This document shows, in pieces, positions 24,301 through 37,313 of a stretch of 64,000 bases of DNA. Source of the stretch: Prunus persica (lineage: Eukaryota > Streptophyta > Magnoliopsida > Rosales > Rosaceae); contig NC_034012.1 in the NCBI RefSeq assembly GCF_000346465.2, forward strand, positions 707,134-771,133, written 5' to 3'. Positions within the stretch are counted from its first letter, which is position 1. Each line of letters starts with the position of its first letter. The position numbers and the translations under genes are program-made. The notes below the pieces were generated by a model. That model searched no databases. It was not told where the DNA came from and saw nothing but the letters and a program-made list of their open reading frames with translations.

Positions 24301-25683
24301 GAACGAGACATCATCAATTAATGCTGGCCTTAACTAACTAAACTGAAATTCCAGTTAACCAGAGGAGAGTACCTCTGCCAACGCATGCGCAGCTAAATCC
24401 AACATCCTTCCGTAATTACCTTTCTGCGCCTTTTTTTCTTTACCAAGTTTTCTCCATTTTTCCTGCAAACATACCGAGTAAGAGCCAAAAAGGAAAATCT
24501 TAGGATCCGTAATGTTTCATTTTCAGTTTTTATTTTTATTTTTATTTAAACATAGGAAAGGAAAAATGAGAAAATAGTGGGAAGAAAGAGGACAGATGTG
24601 ATGTGAGGGAAGGATGAGAAAATGTACATGGTATAGTTCATAAAATAAAAACCAAAAATAGTTTTACATGTATTTCTTAGTTTTAATTTTGTGTATTCTC
24701 CCTCATTTCTTCCTCGCATCTCTCATATCTCACCTCCCTCCTTCATTTCTCTCATGTATTTTCCTCTATCTCTTAAACTTTTTATAAAATTTAAATATAA
24801 AAAAAGGACTGAAAACCAAAAACTTAAACGTAACTTAAACTGGCCATTAACAATTTCATTCCGACATCAACTCATGTACATAATATTAGGGATATTAGTT
24901 TGAACCTTTTGACAGAACATGACCAATCAAATCTGACGGCAACTCTTTTTCCATGAACAATCTTATTGCAATTACAGCAAGTCACGCTTGACAGTTTGAT
25001 AACCTGAAGGCTATTCTTAGCAAAATCACCATCCTTTATTGAGGTAATAATGAAAAGTCATATGTTTCTTTGATATAATCTACAATTCTATTAATTCTCG
25101 AATACCTGAATCACATTGACTAACCAAATTGCAAAGCAACCCATCATACCTCAATGAAAAATATACCTCAAATTCAATAGTTTAGAGTTGAACCAAGAAA
25201 AACTTTAACTTTCCCAACAGCACATACCCGAACGGTAACCGATACCGAAGCCACAGACGAATTCCCGGAAAACCCAGATTCAGAATGGAGCCCATGATCT
25301 TGTAGCCGTAAAAGCATAACCCAATTCATCAAGAAAAACAAAACCAATAATCCAATCACACCCACAACAAACTTTACTCGCTTTCTGCTATACCAAGCCC
25401 TCCCTACTTTCCTCTTGGCCCTCCTCTGCATCTTCAGCTCCTTTTCGAACCCCAAAAACAACGGCGTATATTGTGAATCACACGTGTCCGAGCTGGCGAA
25501 TCGAGTGGGGCCGAGTCGCGGCGAGTTACCAGGTGAGGATTGGCGGCTCCTCGGAGTGGTGGAGCCAGAGCCGGAGCGGTAATGCAACAGGCTGGGAAAG
25601 GAGGTGTTGGGGTCGGGCTGAGCTGAAGGTCCATCTTCTTCTTCTTCTGAGACTGGTTTAACTTGAATGGCGTTTAAGGACAT
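21363..25683 (-). CDS. Plant O-fucosyltransferase family protein (type II membrane)
   Basis: Putative Golgi protein O-fucosyltransferase (GT106/DUF246 type), transferring fucose from GDP-fucose; the acceptor is unknown. Exons in coding order: 25228-25683, 24373-24462, 24159-24258, 23962-24023, 23706-23794, 22918-23038, 22684-22827, 22204-22535, 21765-22005, 21363-21680. They sum to 1953 nt, giving 650 residues without a break. The N-terminus is Ser/Pro-rich and cytosolic. A membrane anchor lies at about 103-125 (VKFVVGVIGLLVLFFLMNWV). The catalytic region carries GYILVTANGGMNQQR, CNAVAVARLLNSTLVVP, LALHLRFEIDMVAHS, the PLTPEEAVLML block and IYGG with FMNFSSQ, all typical of the family. The end has the conserved RYPRCDECMC. 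I do not assign a numbered OFUT name. Confidence 0.88.
23185..23404. repeat. Diverged tandem duplication in an O-fucosyltransferase intron
   Basis: The block CGCCAAAGCCACTAATAAAA occurs near 23189 and again near 23321, each followed about 70 bases later by ATAATGGAxATxTCCCAAATAA. The unit is about 130 bp, two copies, in the intron between 22918-23038 and 23706-23794. No function is suggested. Confidence 0.65.
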
Positions 25684-26730
25684 TGATTTGTGCTCGGCTC
25701 CTCTGGATTTGGCCCCAAGAGCTGAGAGAGAGAGCCTGAGGAAGAAACGCTAAGAAGCCGGAAGCGAAACGAGTGCGATAAGTCTGCTCTTCGAGTCCTT
25801 TTGCTAAAATGAATGTCCGCAATTTGCTAAAAATGGAAGAACGAATTGGAGTTGTCCGAGTTCCAACTAGGACTTGCCGTTTTCTACTTTGATTTTCTTG
25901 TCTGTATTCTTGAAGATTGTCTGCGGTTGAGTTTAGGATAACGATTTCGCAATGGCCAATCAGATTAGCTTTTAAAAAATTAGAGTTTTTTTTTTTTTTT
26001 TTCAAAGGTTTCTATTATTATCCTTATCAATTCGAATTATATCTGAAGTTTATTTTGGCAGCTGATTATAATTGAATTTTGAAGGTTTCTATCGTAACTC
26101 ATAATTTAATTTATAATTATTTACTTTTCATGCAGACTATTTCAACATCAAATATGCCATCATGTGAGTGTCACATTTTGCATTGCCTCTTGTTTCTATC
26201 GCATGAAATGAAAGAAAATAAGAAGTTGATTTACATGGCTTTCAGAAAAATAAATAAGCCAAAACAAGATAAAATTATCTGCCAAGTTCCAGCAGGCATC
26301 TGACTCAAATTCTGTCAGAATATTTGCAACTATTTGCATTGCATTGCATTGTTTGACAGTGATTTTCAGGCTTCTTATTATGTGCAAATAACTCTATGAA
26401 TCATAATTACATATATTTTTCATCTAAGTTTAGTACATATCGCATGTTCCTCTCCGCTTCTGTGTGTTTTATCCAAACCCTGGCCTCTGTATATAAAAAC
26501 TGCAAATATCTTGAAACTATGTGCTTCAGCCATCCCTCACCTCCACACATGGTAGCTAGTACATGAAACAGCAAATACCAGCAGGTTTAAGATGGCTGTG
26601 ATGACACCACACCCAAGTGGTGTGGTTGAAAAGGCACTTGTCTCCTTCGTTACGGTTGGGTTTGAATCTGCTAGAATCTTTCCCAGCAGAAGAAAGCAGG
26701 AAAGAAGGGAAAAAAGGATGGCAGGGACAC
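25684..26730. other. Spacer: O-fucosyltransferase promoter and 3' flank of the receptor kinase
   Basis: The proximal 250 bases are probably the O-fucosyltransferase leader and promoter; the rest is AT-rich. Open frames here lack recognisable domains. Confidence 0.55.
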
Positions 26731-27842
26731 TTAAAATGACATGTCAATTGCTTCATGATCAGGGGTCTTGTACGAAAAACCAGATTCGTCACTGGAACGT
26801 CTTTTGACCACACTTGCTCTTTGCACTAAGCGCACCAGTGCTTGTACAACTTCAGACATGGGAGGCCGAAATTCAGGTTCCGGCTATGCAAAAAGACCAA
26901 TAATGTAAATTGGTTACTATAAAAGATGAGATATGGGAATTTATTTAAAGTGACATACAAGGAATATATTTAAGGCCATTTATTTAAAGTGATTTTTGAG
27001 AATTCCCTAGTTTTTAAACCATCACTATCAAGTATTAAGCTGCTCTTAAAGGCCATAAGAGGGCAACTAATTGGTATTATCATTCATAAAGAAGTTACCT
27101 GAACACAGAGGGCAATGATGTCAGCAAAACGTGAAAGAGACTTCGCAGGATACATGCCATTTAGTGCAGGATCAACCATTTTTGCTAAGGCATCTATATC
27201 ATGGAGTTGGGGAGTAGCCCATCTCACAAGGGATTGTTCTGATCTCACCCTTGAACTAAAAAAGTAGAAGAATTTGAGGAAAAAGGGAAACTATTAATCA
27301 ACATTAAAATGAAATCAAGAAACTCCAGATCATAAACCTGACAATTCAGTAAAGTGGGACAGGTATACCTGTCTAGTGGCTTGCGACCAGTCAATAGCTC
27401 AAGCATCACCACCCCAAAGCTGTAGACATCACTTTTTACAGTGTACACTCCTGACAAGGCAAATTCAGGAGCACTATAACCAAATGAACCTACCATCTGA
27501 GTTGAAACCTGTGAATCATGAAGTTGAATTAATCATTTGGACAAAAGTATGAGGACTGCTCACAACCCATATTTAACTCCATCCATTTACCTGTCGCTCT
27601 GTGTTTGGCGTCAGAGCAGCTAGACCACAGTCAGATAAGTGGGGATTGAGCTCTTCATCAAGTAAAATATTTGCTGACTTGAAGTTTCTATGCACAACAG
27701 AAGGTAAACAAACTTCGTGCAAGTACCTGGCAGGCAGAAGGGGTCTTTAACTTAAGAAGTGTTTTTGAGTAATCATTATGCACCTTTAATCAACGTGTGA
27801 GGGTGTGCAAACAGACACACCCACACAAACACACACACACAC

Positions 27843-27873
<31 letters not shown>

Positions 27874-30800
27874 GCTTAAATTTCATATACATGTAAGTTT
27901 TAACTTACTCTAAAGCTCGAGCTGTGCCAAGTGCTACCCTAACACGGGCATTCCAAGTCAGAGTATTACTGCCATCTTCAGCAAAATGAAGAATGTCATG
28001 CAAGCTCCCATTTCCTATATGCTCATAGACTAGAAGACGCTGTCCATGCTCAGCACAATATCCGGCCAGTGTAACAATGTTTGGATGCCTCAAACGCGAC
28101 ATATTTGAAACAGCTTCAAGAAAATTATCTTCCTCTTGTAAGGATAGTGCTGCATTGTCAATTTTCTTAATGGCCATTATCTACAGTAGGAAAAATAGAA
28201 GAAAAAGAAATTAGTTGATGTGCCACTAGCTAAAAGAAGTCGGAGCTCAGGGTGCCAAAATATAGTTGACCCTAATTAGCAAGTGAAGGTAAGTACAACA
28301 GATTGGGCAAGAAGTATATGGTGGAGATAACTCCATCTATTACTATTGATGACTGAAGTCTATATCATGGGTAACAAACTAAATTTGATCTTATTTTAAC
28401 TTTTTACTTGCATTGAGCATTTGCACATCATAAAAACTAAATAAGCAAAAGGTCCATCATAATTTTGAACAATGCGACCGTTAAGATTAGTCACACTCCA
28501 CACAGCAAGGACAAAAGCAAATAAAGATACATACATACATCAATGTGTGTGTGTGCGTTTGTATCGTGTAGGGAGAGAGAATGAGATTCAGGACCCTTGC
28601 ACAGTTCCCACCAGCTAAAAGTAATGGCAGAACCATCGATCTCTTATAATGGAAATATTTGTTACATTAGCTAATCCAACCATCACTAGTTTTAAACACG
28701 TCCATACAACATTGTTTTAAAGAGAAGGAAGAAAACAACAATTCATAAACAAAGGTACCTTTCCATTAGGGAACTCTGCTCTGTATACACGACCAAGAGA
28801 ACCTTCACCAACAAGAAATTCTTGACTAAAGCTATTTGTTGCTGTTTGGAGAGTAGCAACCGTATAAGGAGTAGCAGTGATAGGCGATTTTATCCTTTTT
28901 ATTGATCCATTTTTATTATGTAACCTATCAACCACCAATATTTCTGCGGGTGGGGGCTTGAGATCAGTTATAGTAGCCACACTTTTTACCCTCTGCTCTT
29001 GCATCTCAGTGTTTACTGCAAAATTGAACAGGATGCAACATTGAAATGGTTAAGATGCTTAGAGAAGACCATACACCTGTAAATATAGGTAAGCTATAGC
29101 TCTGACTTTTTGGGAAAAAAATATATGCTAGTCATTGTCAGAAAACTATAAAAAATTTTGAGTGTTGCAATAAAAAATAATCTAGTTTTAAAGAAATCAC
29201 ATGCCTCTCAACTTATATTTCTGTATATTAAAAAGCCAAACTCCAAAATTAAAGGAAAAAAATAGGGGTGGGGAAAGAGATTCTACCGTTACTTGTGGGA
29301 ACGGTGAGACTTCCCCCTGAAGCTCTTGCAACATGGTCCTCCCTTTTATTCTTGCCAATGCAAAAGGCAAGAGCAAGTAAGATAATGAGAGCAACAACAA
29401 CAGAACCCAGAATTATCCCTACCAAAGCCCCAACTGTCAGCCCTTTTTTTGAATCGTGTGATTTTCCATCAGAACGCTCTGGATGTGTTCCAGATCCAGA
29501 ATGATTGTGATTCTTATCGGATCTTCCTGGGGGAGGTGGGTTATACGGTGGCGGCGGAGGAGCAGGACCATTTTTGAAGGCATTTCCATCATAACTATTT
29601 CAATTTTTAAGAGCCAAATTAGACATGCTTAAAAAGTTGAGCACTAAATAAAGACCTGCGTTGAATAAAAATGGCACTTACATAAAAGTATGAATTGAAC
29701 TAAGCTCGTGTGGTATCCACCCGCTGAAATGGTTGTTGGCAACATTTCTGTTCAAGATAATGTGCATAACAAGATAAGAGTAGGTAGTAGAATCATAAAT
29801 GCCAAACTAAGGAGGGAAAACACACTTACAAAGTAGTCAATGGCAAACCCGTAAGAACATTGAGAGAACCAGTCAATTGATTGTTCTGGACATAGCTGGC
29901 ACAAATTGAGATGTCATTACAAGTGATAGCAAATATATAGCATAATATTCACAAACAGAAATTTCACAAGAAATCAGCACTTCAAGAAACTCACAGGGAA
30001 GAAAGATTGGTCAATGAAGTGAAGGAATTAGGAATATCACCAGAGAAGTTGTTAAGAGATAGATCCCTGCACGGAAAAGCATAGTGGCCCATTATATGAA
30101 AAAAGTTTTCAAAAAAAGAATTCTAGACAACGCAGGCAAAATATTCATGACATCAATATATATATATATATCTATATATATCTCGCTAGAGTAAGGTATC
30201 TTACAAGGTTGCAAGGCCCACAAGATTAGCAAACATGTCACCAACTGACTGGGATAGTGAGTTATGGCTAACATTCCTAAGATCATGGATTTCAGAAACA
30301 TGTCAGAACAGCCTCATGGAATGCATAAGAAAGTAACAATTCTTAAAGTTCAATACTGTAAACTCACAAATAACCGAGAGAAACCATGTTAGCAATGGAA
30401 TAAGGTAAATTCCCAGTGAAGTTGTTCCTTGCAAGATTTCTGTGCATCCATGCACAAAAAAGAAAAGAAAAAAAAAATTGAGTATCATAGTTGGCAATGA
30501 AAACAACTTCCAAAAACGAAAGAATGAATAAATTAATGAATGAACATTACAGGCTTGTAAGATTTGGAGGTAGCTGATACGGGAGTGTATCGTGAAAATT
30601 GTTGTCACTCAAATCACTGAGGAACACGAAGAACTTAATATTAACAACTCAGAAAATCAATGAAAATGATAGAATTTGTTATACTCGGAAAAGCCCCCAA
30701 AAAAATCATAAGAAAAACAGGATGATAATATTCTCACAATTTTCTCAATGACAACAGGTCAGAAAGCAAGTATCCCATAGTTCCACTGAGACCTAACCCA

Positions 30801-31588
30801 GAAACCTCTCTGTTATAACAACAATAAGACACATTAACAATGTCAATAAACCAGTTGAATTAATTGTATAAATTCAAAGCCGCATTTTCAAAATATAGAA
30901 TCATACATTGAAACAACAGCTGAGCCCTCACAAGTTACCCCTTTCCATGATTCTCCACATGGATCACCGCCACTAATTTTCCAACCAGTTAGCTGAGAAG
31001 GACTGTTTACCGATGTGTACAAAACCTGAAGTGCTTGAACTACAAAGCAAAGAACAACACTTTTTTAAAAGCACGCAAATTTCTTACAAAAGCTTTGCTA
31101 CACATACCCCCCTGCATTTCTTTCCCATCTGGTAAAAGAAATCAAAATTTTGAAAAATGGGGAAGAGTATCAAGCTTAGATTCCTCTGTGCAATCAGGCC
31201 TGAGCTGAGCTTTAGCCAAGTTATGGTAAATTTCTCATTTTTCCACGAAGCAAATCAACATTAAACAGGGAAAAAAGATAAAAGGCCTGTGTATCTTCAT
31301 CTTTGAAGAAAAAAAATGCATAAATAGATCACAAAATCAAAAAACCCCAAAGTCAAAGTCCATTTTCTATCCAAAAATCCACATTGCCAATCAACACCAC
31401 CAAATCCATAAATCAGATGCTTCCCGGAATTGAAGCTTAAAACTTTTTTACAAAATAAAAAGCATACCATCAGAAGCATCAGTGGTGCCACTAACGAGAG
31501 GCAGAACAGCAAAGGTCGAAGCGATTAACACAAACCCAGTGAGCAAGCGAGGTACAGAGAGCCAGTGAGCGAAGTTGCGATCAGCCAT
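26731..31588 (-). CDS. STRUBBELIG-RECEPTOR FAMILY leucine-rich-repeat receptor with atypical kinase
   Basis: Plasma-membrane LRR-V receptor related to SRF6/SRF7. Exons in coding order: 31468-31588, 30907-31039, 30738-30809, 30551-30616, 30368-30439, 30205-30276, 29995-30066, 29830-29895, 29682-29747, 29287-29594, 28759-29015, 27909-28180, 27591-27726, 27369-27508, 27099-27255, 26731-26883. Total 2163 nt, 720 residues, intact. Order: signal peptide, SUB domain ([32 protein letters not shown]), LRRs encoded by a series of 66- or 72-nt exons, a Pro-rich linker, one membrane span ([20 protein letters not shown]) and a kinase domain. The kinase keeps the Lys (VMAIKKI) but has HRN where active kinases have HRD and DCG where they have DFG. 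It is therefore probably catalytically weak or inactive, as reported for STRUBBELIG. It is expected to signal through partners in growth or cell-wall responses. Which SRF number applies is uncertain. Confidence 0.9.
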
Positions 31589-31607
31589 TATAGTGTTTAG
31601 AAGCGGG

Positions 31608-31643
<36 letters not shown>

Positions 31644-32690
31644 AGGTGAGGCGAGGCTCATGCAAGAGAACCATGGAGGCGCAGGCGAAGAAGAGGAAGA
31701 GAAAACCAAATGGTAGCCGGTAGGGCTGCAGGTAGAAGTAGTTGGAGTAGGAGACGGGCACCAGTAATAAGAGGCATTGCCATTAAAGAAAAGGGTCAGA
31801 GTCTCAGAGAGAGTGCGATGGAGATTCGAAGCTTGAGTAATTAAGAGAGACAAAAAAATAAAAAATAAAGTGCGTGCGTGTCACTGTGCATGCGTTGTGT
31901 CGGCGAAAAAAGGAAACGGAATTTTTAAATTTTGGGAAAATGGAAAAAATGAGATGTAGACACAGAAGAAGTAGCCAAAGTAACGTATGACTCTCTTTCC
32001 CGGAACGTCTCTTTCTTCTTGCTCAGTTCCCTCACTGATTTTTGATCCTCTGCTTTTCGGCTATGTTTTTTTGTTGTCAACTTTGCTCGGGATTTTGCCA
32101 CGTGGTTGATAGGTAGATGGGTGTTCGATCAGACGTTGATGTTGCCCCGTCTAGTAAGTTGGGCAGCGGTCGAATTATTTTTGACGTAACGAGTGGAAGC
32201 GTAGAGTAGAGAAAGGGGATTGGGCTTGGTAATTACACACAACCGCAATCATATATATTTAAAGTTTTAAACCTTAAATAAGTACGTTAATCAAGATTAC
32301 AAGAACAAGTCAAAACAACTTCTGAGTTGAGTTTTGACCGGTTTGCAACTCATTTTGTGACTGATTTTTTGATACCCAATCTCACTTACTTTGATTCGAC
32401 AGTAGTGCAAGTTTTTATTTTAATTCCAATTGTAAATGATTGATAAATAGTAAAAATATCATATTTGGTAATTCTTTAAATAATTGATGGAGCTGGATCC
32501 CCTGATTTTTCTCGAATTTCATCCACAAAATAAGGATTCTCTAATTTTTCTTTCTTTTTTATATCTTTATTATACAATTGATAAGCAACCAGCTCAAATG
32601 CAATGTGTGCATTAAAAAAAAAAGTTCAGTTGGTTGAACCTTGAGAAGTAAATGTGAGAAACATTAAGTGTTTTTAAAACAATAAACGAA
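31589..32690. other. Promoter region of the SRF gene and AT-rich spacer
   Basis: No gene is supported. The first 400 bases are likely leader and promoter of the minus-strand SRF gene; the rest is AT-rich. Confidence 0.55.
31611..31640. repeat. (GA)n tract in the receptor-kinase leader
   Basis: About 15 GA units (CT on the coding strand) lie 22 bases upstream of the SRF start codon, inside the presumed 5' UTR. Confidence 0.8.
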
Positions 32691-32702
32691 AAAGAGCTTT
32701 AC

Positions 32703-33003
32703 AAATACTTTGAAACCAGGGAATCATGTGAAAGTTGTATCTGGTACTCAGGAAGGTGCAATTGGTATGGTTGTTAAGGTTGACCAGTCACCAAGGAACA
32801 TATCCGTGTGTTTGCTGATGATGTTGTGGAGAGTTCTGAGGTGACATCTAGTATTACCAGAATTAGGGCATATGAAGATCGGAGGTTTTCTAGAGGAAGG
32901 AATATTAACAGAGGTGGGCGAGGGCATGATGGGTTGAGAAGTGAGATCCCAATGCCAATGCATCCTTCTTCAACTCCGTTTCATCCATATCTGACGACTC
33001 TCA
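32703..33003 (+). pseudogene. Fragment of transcription elongation factor SPT5
   Basis: SPT5 is the NusG-related RNA polymerase II elongation factor. The piece matches a KOW region (reading as KYFE, then HVKVVSGTQEG, MVVKVDQ) and VFADDVVESSEVTSSITRI. It then jumps straight to GRGHDGLRSEIPMPMHPSS and PFHPYLT, which resembles the Thr-Pro-rich C-terminal repeat region. At least one inserted base near KYFE, a deletion of roughly 30 bases after VKVDQ and the internal jump break the frame. No introns or poly(A) tail are visible in the fragment, so a processed copy or a spliced-together capture are both possible. Confidence 0.65.
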
Positions 33004-33026
33004 TAAAAAATACTAGAGCGATATGA

Positions 33027-36000
33027 ATATGATATAGCGAAATTGAACATGAAATCATCTATGAGTCCACCAATGTTTGTGTTTCAATGCCACTAAAGTT
33101 ATTTATTTATTCGTGGTTTGTAAAGTTTGGATCATTATTTTTGAGAATGCGCATAATGAGAGTGATGAATACCTAGTTAAAATGAACATGTGTAACATTG
33201 AGAGAAAACGACGTCTACCACTAGAAACCAAGGAATATCCAAAAATTACAAAAATGTCCCGTTGTGAAACAGTAAAGCCGCTTACGAATTGTCCCATGCA
33301 TGACTCGTCCTTCACTTTTTAGCGATGGGAAATATTATTATATTATATTCATGTGTTAAACGACTCCCACAATATTTTTTCTTTCTATTTTCTTTAATTT
33401 TTATCACGGGAAAATTCACTATTAATCTCACTTTATTTGTGTGCATGCATGATGCATGTGTGTGTTGCTCCACCATCAATAACATAAGCCGACACTGGCA
33501 TTTACTTTGGTCATTGGATTTTTATTTATTTATTTATTGCCAACAATAATGATATTATAATTTTCTAAATTTCTAAATTATTTTTTACTGGTTCGTATTA
33601 TTTACAAGTTCTTTGTAGATTGTATTGTTGCACACAATTGTAAACCTTAGTTGCCTCCAGATATTGAGATTTTGGGAATCTTTTAGGAAGTAATTAATAC
33701 AACTAAAAGTGTCAATTATTTTCATGATTGTCTTATTATTTTTTATTTTTATAAAAAAGTGATTGAATTTTATTAGATCAATAAGAATAAAGAGTACAAA
33801 TGACATAGATTGTAAATGAAATCATCTCAATAACAATATGGCAATTATGGATACAACTTCACCAGTAATATGAGCCATCCAAAAAGCTGAAATGATATGA
33901 AGAAAATCACATTCAAAAATAACTTTTTTTACATCTCATTTAATCGTTATAATTTCTCGACATATAGTCAAACGACATCAAAATTAATTCCATAATCAAC
34001 TGAATTCACATTGGACGGAAAGTGGTAAAATAAAATTCCAGAAGACTTATTACACATGAGGCATGCACTGAATACAATGATGTCAATTATGCGGTGTTGT
34101 GTACCCAATCCTCTAAAAACAAAAAAGAAAATAGCATATGATATGATATGTTGAATTGAAGAAGTTCCAAAAAACCAATAATGTTATGCGAATCATGAAA
34201 AAGTTAACATTAATTGAAATGAAAAAGGTGACTTGCGAATCATGTCATGAACCCTCTTTTTTTTTTTTTTCCAAGTATCGCAAAAGTCCTTTTTTTTTTT
34301 TTTTTTTTTTTTAAGAATTAAGAATTTACTATTTGTGAGGATGAAGGGAACATTATTATTGTTAGCCATCAAATATAAGGAAATTATCATTATTAAAGTG
34401 GAAAGTTATATATTGTGTGGTAAGCGTTGAAGAACCAAGGGTGACTTGTGTGGATAGACCTTCTAAATTTTATTCCAGTAAGGAAGGCAACGGACTGCCA
34501 CTCATCTGCCTCAGATTCCTTCAACAGTGTAAAATAACATAATTAGAGACAATCCATTCTGAATTAAAATTAGGTCACTTAATTCATCTGTTTGTTTGTT
34601 GACAACACAAGCTTACTTTTATTTTATTGTATATATACTAGAGAGAGAGAGAGGGAGAGAGGGAGCAGGCTTCCTTCTTCACTGCCTCGAATCCATGCCC
34701 TTGTTTTTGTTGCAGGTGAACATAATAAATTTTTTTTATTTCTCAATCCTTCAAAGTTCAGATGAACTGTAAGTAAGATTGATGATATGAACATGATAAT
34801 ATAATTACTTTTTTTTGGATGAGAGAAAATAATTCGAAATTTAGCTTTAAGTCAGAATTTTAAGAGGAGAAATTGACAATTTCTTTGTTTGGCAACTTAA
34901 ACGTGAAATTTATTAAATTACTAGAGGAAACAATCGTATAAATTGAGACATTAAATTTTTCAAGTTTAATTTTCACCAAAATAGGTGTCATTTCACAATT
35001 TCTATAGTGTTATTTACAAAATTCAACATATATAAATTCAAACATTGAAAATTTCAATTATCAAAAATTAAAATTATAAAAATTAAAATTTCTTCATTTT
35101 AAAATTCTATGTAATTTTTAATTTGTTTATCGAAAGGGAGAGTTATGTTAATTATAGGCTAATATTTGGTCTGAATAATTGGTTAACACTCAATAGGAAT
35201 CAGCACAGTTGTGCTTGTGTTCATTCCAATATGTCTGCATTGTTAGCCACGTTGCATGTCCCCCCACTTAACTTAATAATAATTATTTACTTTTTCTCCA
35301 TTTTGTCAGCACAGATACATGAATAAAAAGGCAGATAGTAGGGTTATAAATTAAAAATAATAGGTGGCTGCAGTGGCAATTAGCCAAGAAAGCCGGTGAT
35401 TCAGGGCCCAGCTAGCTAGCTAGCATTGTCCCATCCCATCAACCAAACAAGGCCATTCACGGACTATTTTATTTTTGTTGATTAATCAAATATGGCCCCG
35501 CGCACTGCATCTAGCCATGGCCCTTTCTACGTAGCGCATCTCATTGACTATAATCCGGCACAATCCCTGGTGATCTAGGACTCTGGGCATGATATATAAA
35601 ATTTGCTTTGGATCTTTCAGCTTCTTACACCAACTCAATCTATTTTGATGCTTAGAGTCATGTTAAAGGGTAGCATTTAATATAAGTTACGGAGAAGATT
35701 TAAACTTGAGTATAAGGAAACGTATTTATTATCCTGACTAACAAATACCCAATAAAAATGGGAAAAAAAGAGTTTCGAGTCATACATGCACACCGTGTAC
35801 CTAATAAGTAGCAACAGTACAAAATAGAACAAAAGCTTAGCAATAGTATTCAATTTTTTAAGACCGAATTGAAGTAAGCAAAGAAGAGGACCCCTACCAG
35901 TTGTCGCGCATCCACTTTTTGTTTGTCATTTTCTCACTCTCACTAGACTAGCCCACCACATGCCCACCACCACCACCGCCATTATTCCCAAGCTATACCC

Positions 36001-36171
36001 AAAAGCTAGCTATACTCCATTGCCGACTGTACACATTAAAGACACAAGTCAACGGGCAACCTCTGTTGACTTGCAACAAAAATATACATTACACATGAAG
36101 CCCAATTAAATTAAACCTTGGTCCAGTCCAGTATTACAAGTTTTCTTTGAAGTCAGGAAAAAAGTTTTTAT
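33027..36171. other. AT-rich intergenic DNA with poly-T runs
   Basis: More than 3 kb with no supported gene. Long T runs stand at about 34257-34272 and 34291-34312. The open frames are short and low-complexity. Old transposon remnants are possible, but I cannot identify a family. Confidence 0.55.
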
Positions 36172-36214
36172 TTATTTAAAAAGGACACGCCCAGGCCGGC
36201 TAGCGCCTAGGCTG

Positions 36215-36556
36215 AATATTTTTTTGCTGGAGGAGGAGATGGCACACAGCCGCTTCTGTAAAAGATTTGTTCTCCTTAACGCATGAATCATCAAAAACAT
36301 ATGGAATGAAGCATTGCACTTCTGTTTTCGGGTTACTGTTCGAACAGAAACTGAAGTGCAAATTGATGAACTTGGGCTCAAAGAGGAAAAGTGACAAAGA
36401 CGAGGAACAGAATATGACACTGATAGTGAACTGGCTGCTGTAAATTTTTCTTCTTTAATACAAGCAGGTGAAGGAAAAAGTCATGTTGATGATCTGTTAG
36501 CGCTTGGTGAAGGGCCTCAATCTTTATCAGTCGAGGAACTGTGAGGAAGCATCAGC
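36215..36556 (+). pseudogene. Unidentified coding fragment, copy A
   Basis: The plus strand reads as a decayed protein-like stretch: TETEVQIDELGLKEEK, a stop, then EYDTDSELAAVNFSSLIQAG and SHVDDLLALGEGPQSLSVEE before a stop. A second copy sits about 1 kb downstream. Agreement between copies at codon level (QIDxLGxK, VDDxLALGEGPQSLSVxEL) argues for a former coding sequence. I do not recognise the parent family. Confidence 0.5.
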
Positions 36557-36650
36557 AGCACAAATGAAACCTGGAGAAAAGCTGGTACCCATTTGCGGTT
36601 CCATCATTCTACTTCATGTCTATCATTTTAGTTTTATTTACAGGTTCTCA

Positions 36651-36718
36651 ATATATATCATTGAGAAATCCCGCACTATTAAGGATTTCTTATATATATT
36701 TATTCAGAAATTCCTTTT
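36651..36718. repeat. 68-bp hairpin-forming repeat, copy A
   Basis: This block matches 49771-49838 with one visible mismatch. It contains GAAATCCCGCACTATTAAGG flanked by AT-rich arms; GGATTTCT and AGAAATCC style arms make local inverted repeats. It is probably part of a dispersed non-autonomous transposon. Confidence 0.75.
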
Positions 36719-36762
36719 AAATAAAATAATTGAACCCTAATATATTCGATATATTTAAAAGT

Positions 36763-37052
36763 TATAGCCGCGCGTTAAATATTCGAACGGCTATACTATT
36801 TAAATATTCGAATATATTAAAAGCATAACGCCGCGCGGCTGTACTCGAATATATTAAAAGTGTATAGCCGCGCGGCTATACTATTTAAATATTTATATAT
36901 ATATTTAAAACGTATAGCCAGGGGGCTATACTGTTTAAATATAGGCGTTTAATTTTAGTCGGCCCAAATCCACGGAAAATAGAGTATAGCCGCGCGGCTA
37001 TACTATTAAAATATTCGGATGTATTTATAAAGTATAGCCGTGCGGCTATACT
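36763..37052. repeat. Array of GC-cored palindromes in AT-rich DNA
   Basis: Perfect or near-perfect palindromes built from the arm AGTATAGCCGC and its complement recur at 36862-36881 (perfect 20 bp), 36912-36931 (core changed), 36983-37004 (perfect 22 bp) and 37031-37052 (one core change). Partial copies lie near 36763, 36787 and 36829. The linkers are 30-50 bases, AT-rich, and repeat TTTAAATATTCGAATATATT. GC-rich stems inside such AT-rich DNA are conspicuous. I cannot assign a family; it may be the interior of a transposable element. Confidence 0.85.
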
Positions 37053-37313
37053 ATTATATTTCTCCGCCTAACCAGCCAGCAACTGGAAAAAGACAGTATG
37101 AATCAACACCTCCTACTAATGGGAATCTATTAACCAATGCAACCGGGAAACCTTCTATCAAAAGTTCCGAACTAGCATCCGAATTTTGTCCAATTTCTCG
37201 ACTTGCTCTTATGTTATGTACTTGTTGGCTTAAATCGGGCTAAGCCCTTTTCCTCTAACAGTAACTGCGCATTCGATTCTTTGTATTCTCTAATAGCGCC
37301 CTTCTACCCATGA

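Noticed and set aside
36172..36420. Minus-strand protein at 36.2-36.4 kb
   Set aside because: The plus strand shows codon-level conservation between copies A and B, so the minus-strand frame is the shadow.
36763..37052. CRISPR-like array
   Set aside because: The repeats are palindromes with irregular, similar AT-rich linkers in a plant nuclear sequence; there are no unique spacers and no cas genes.
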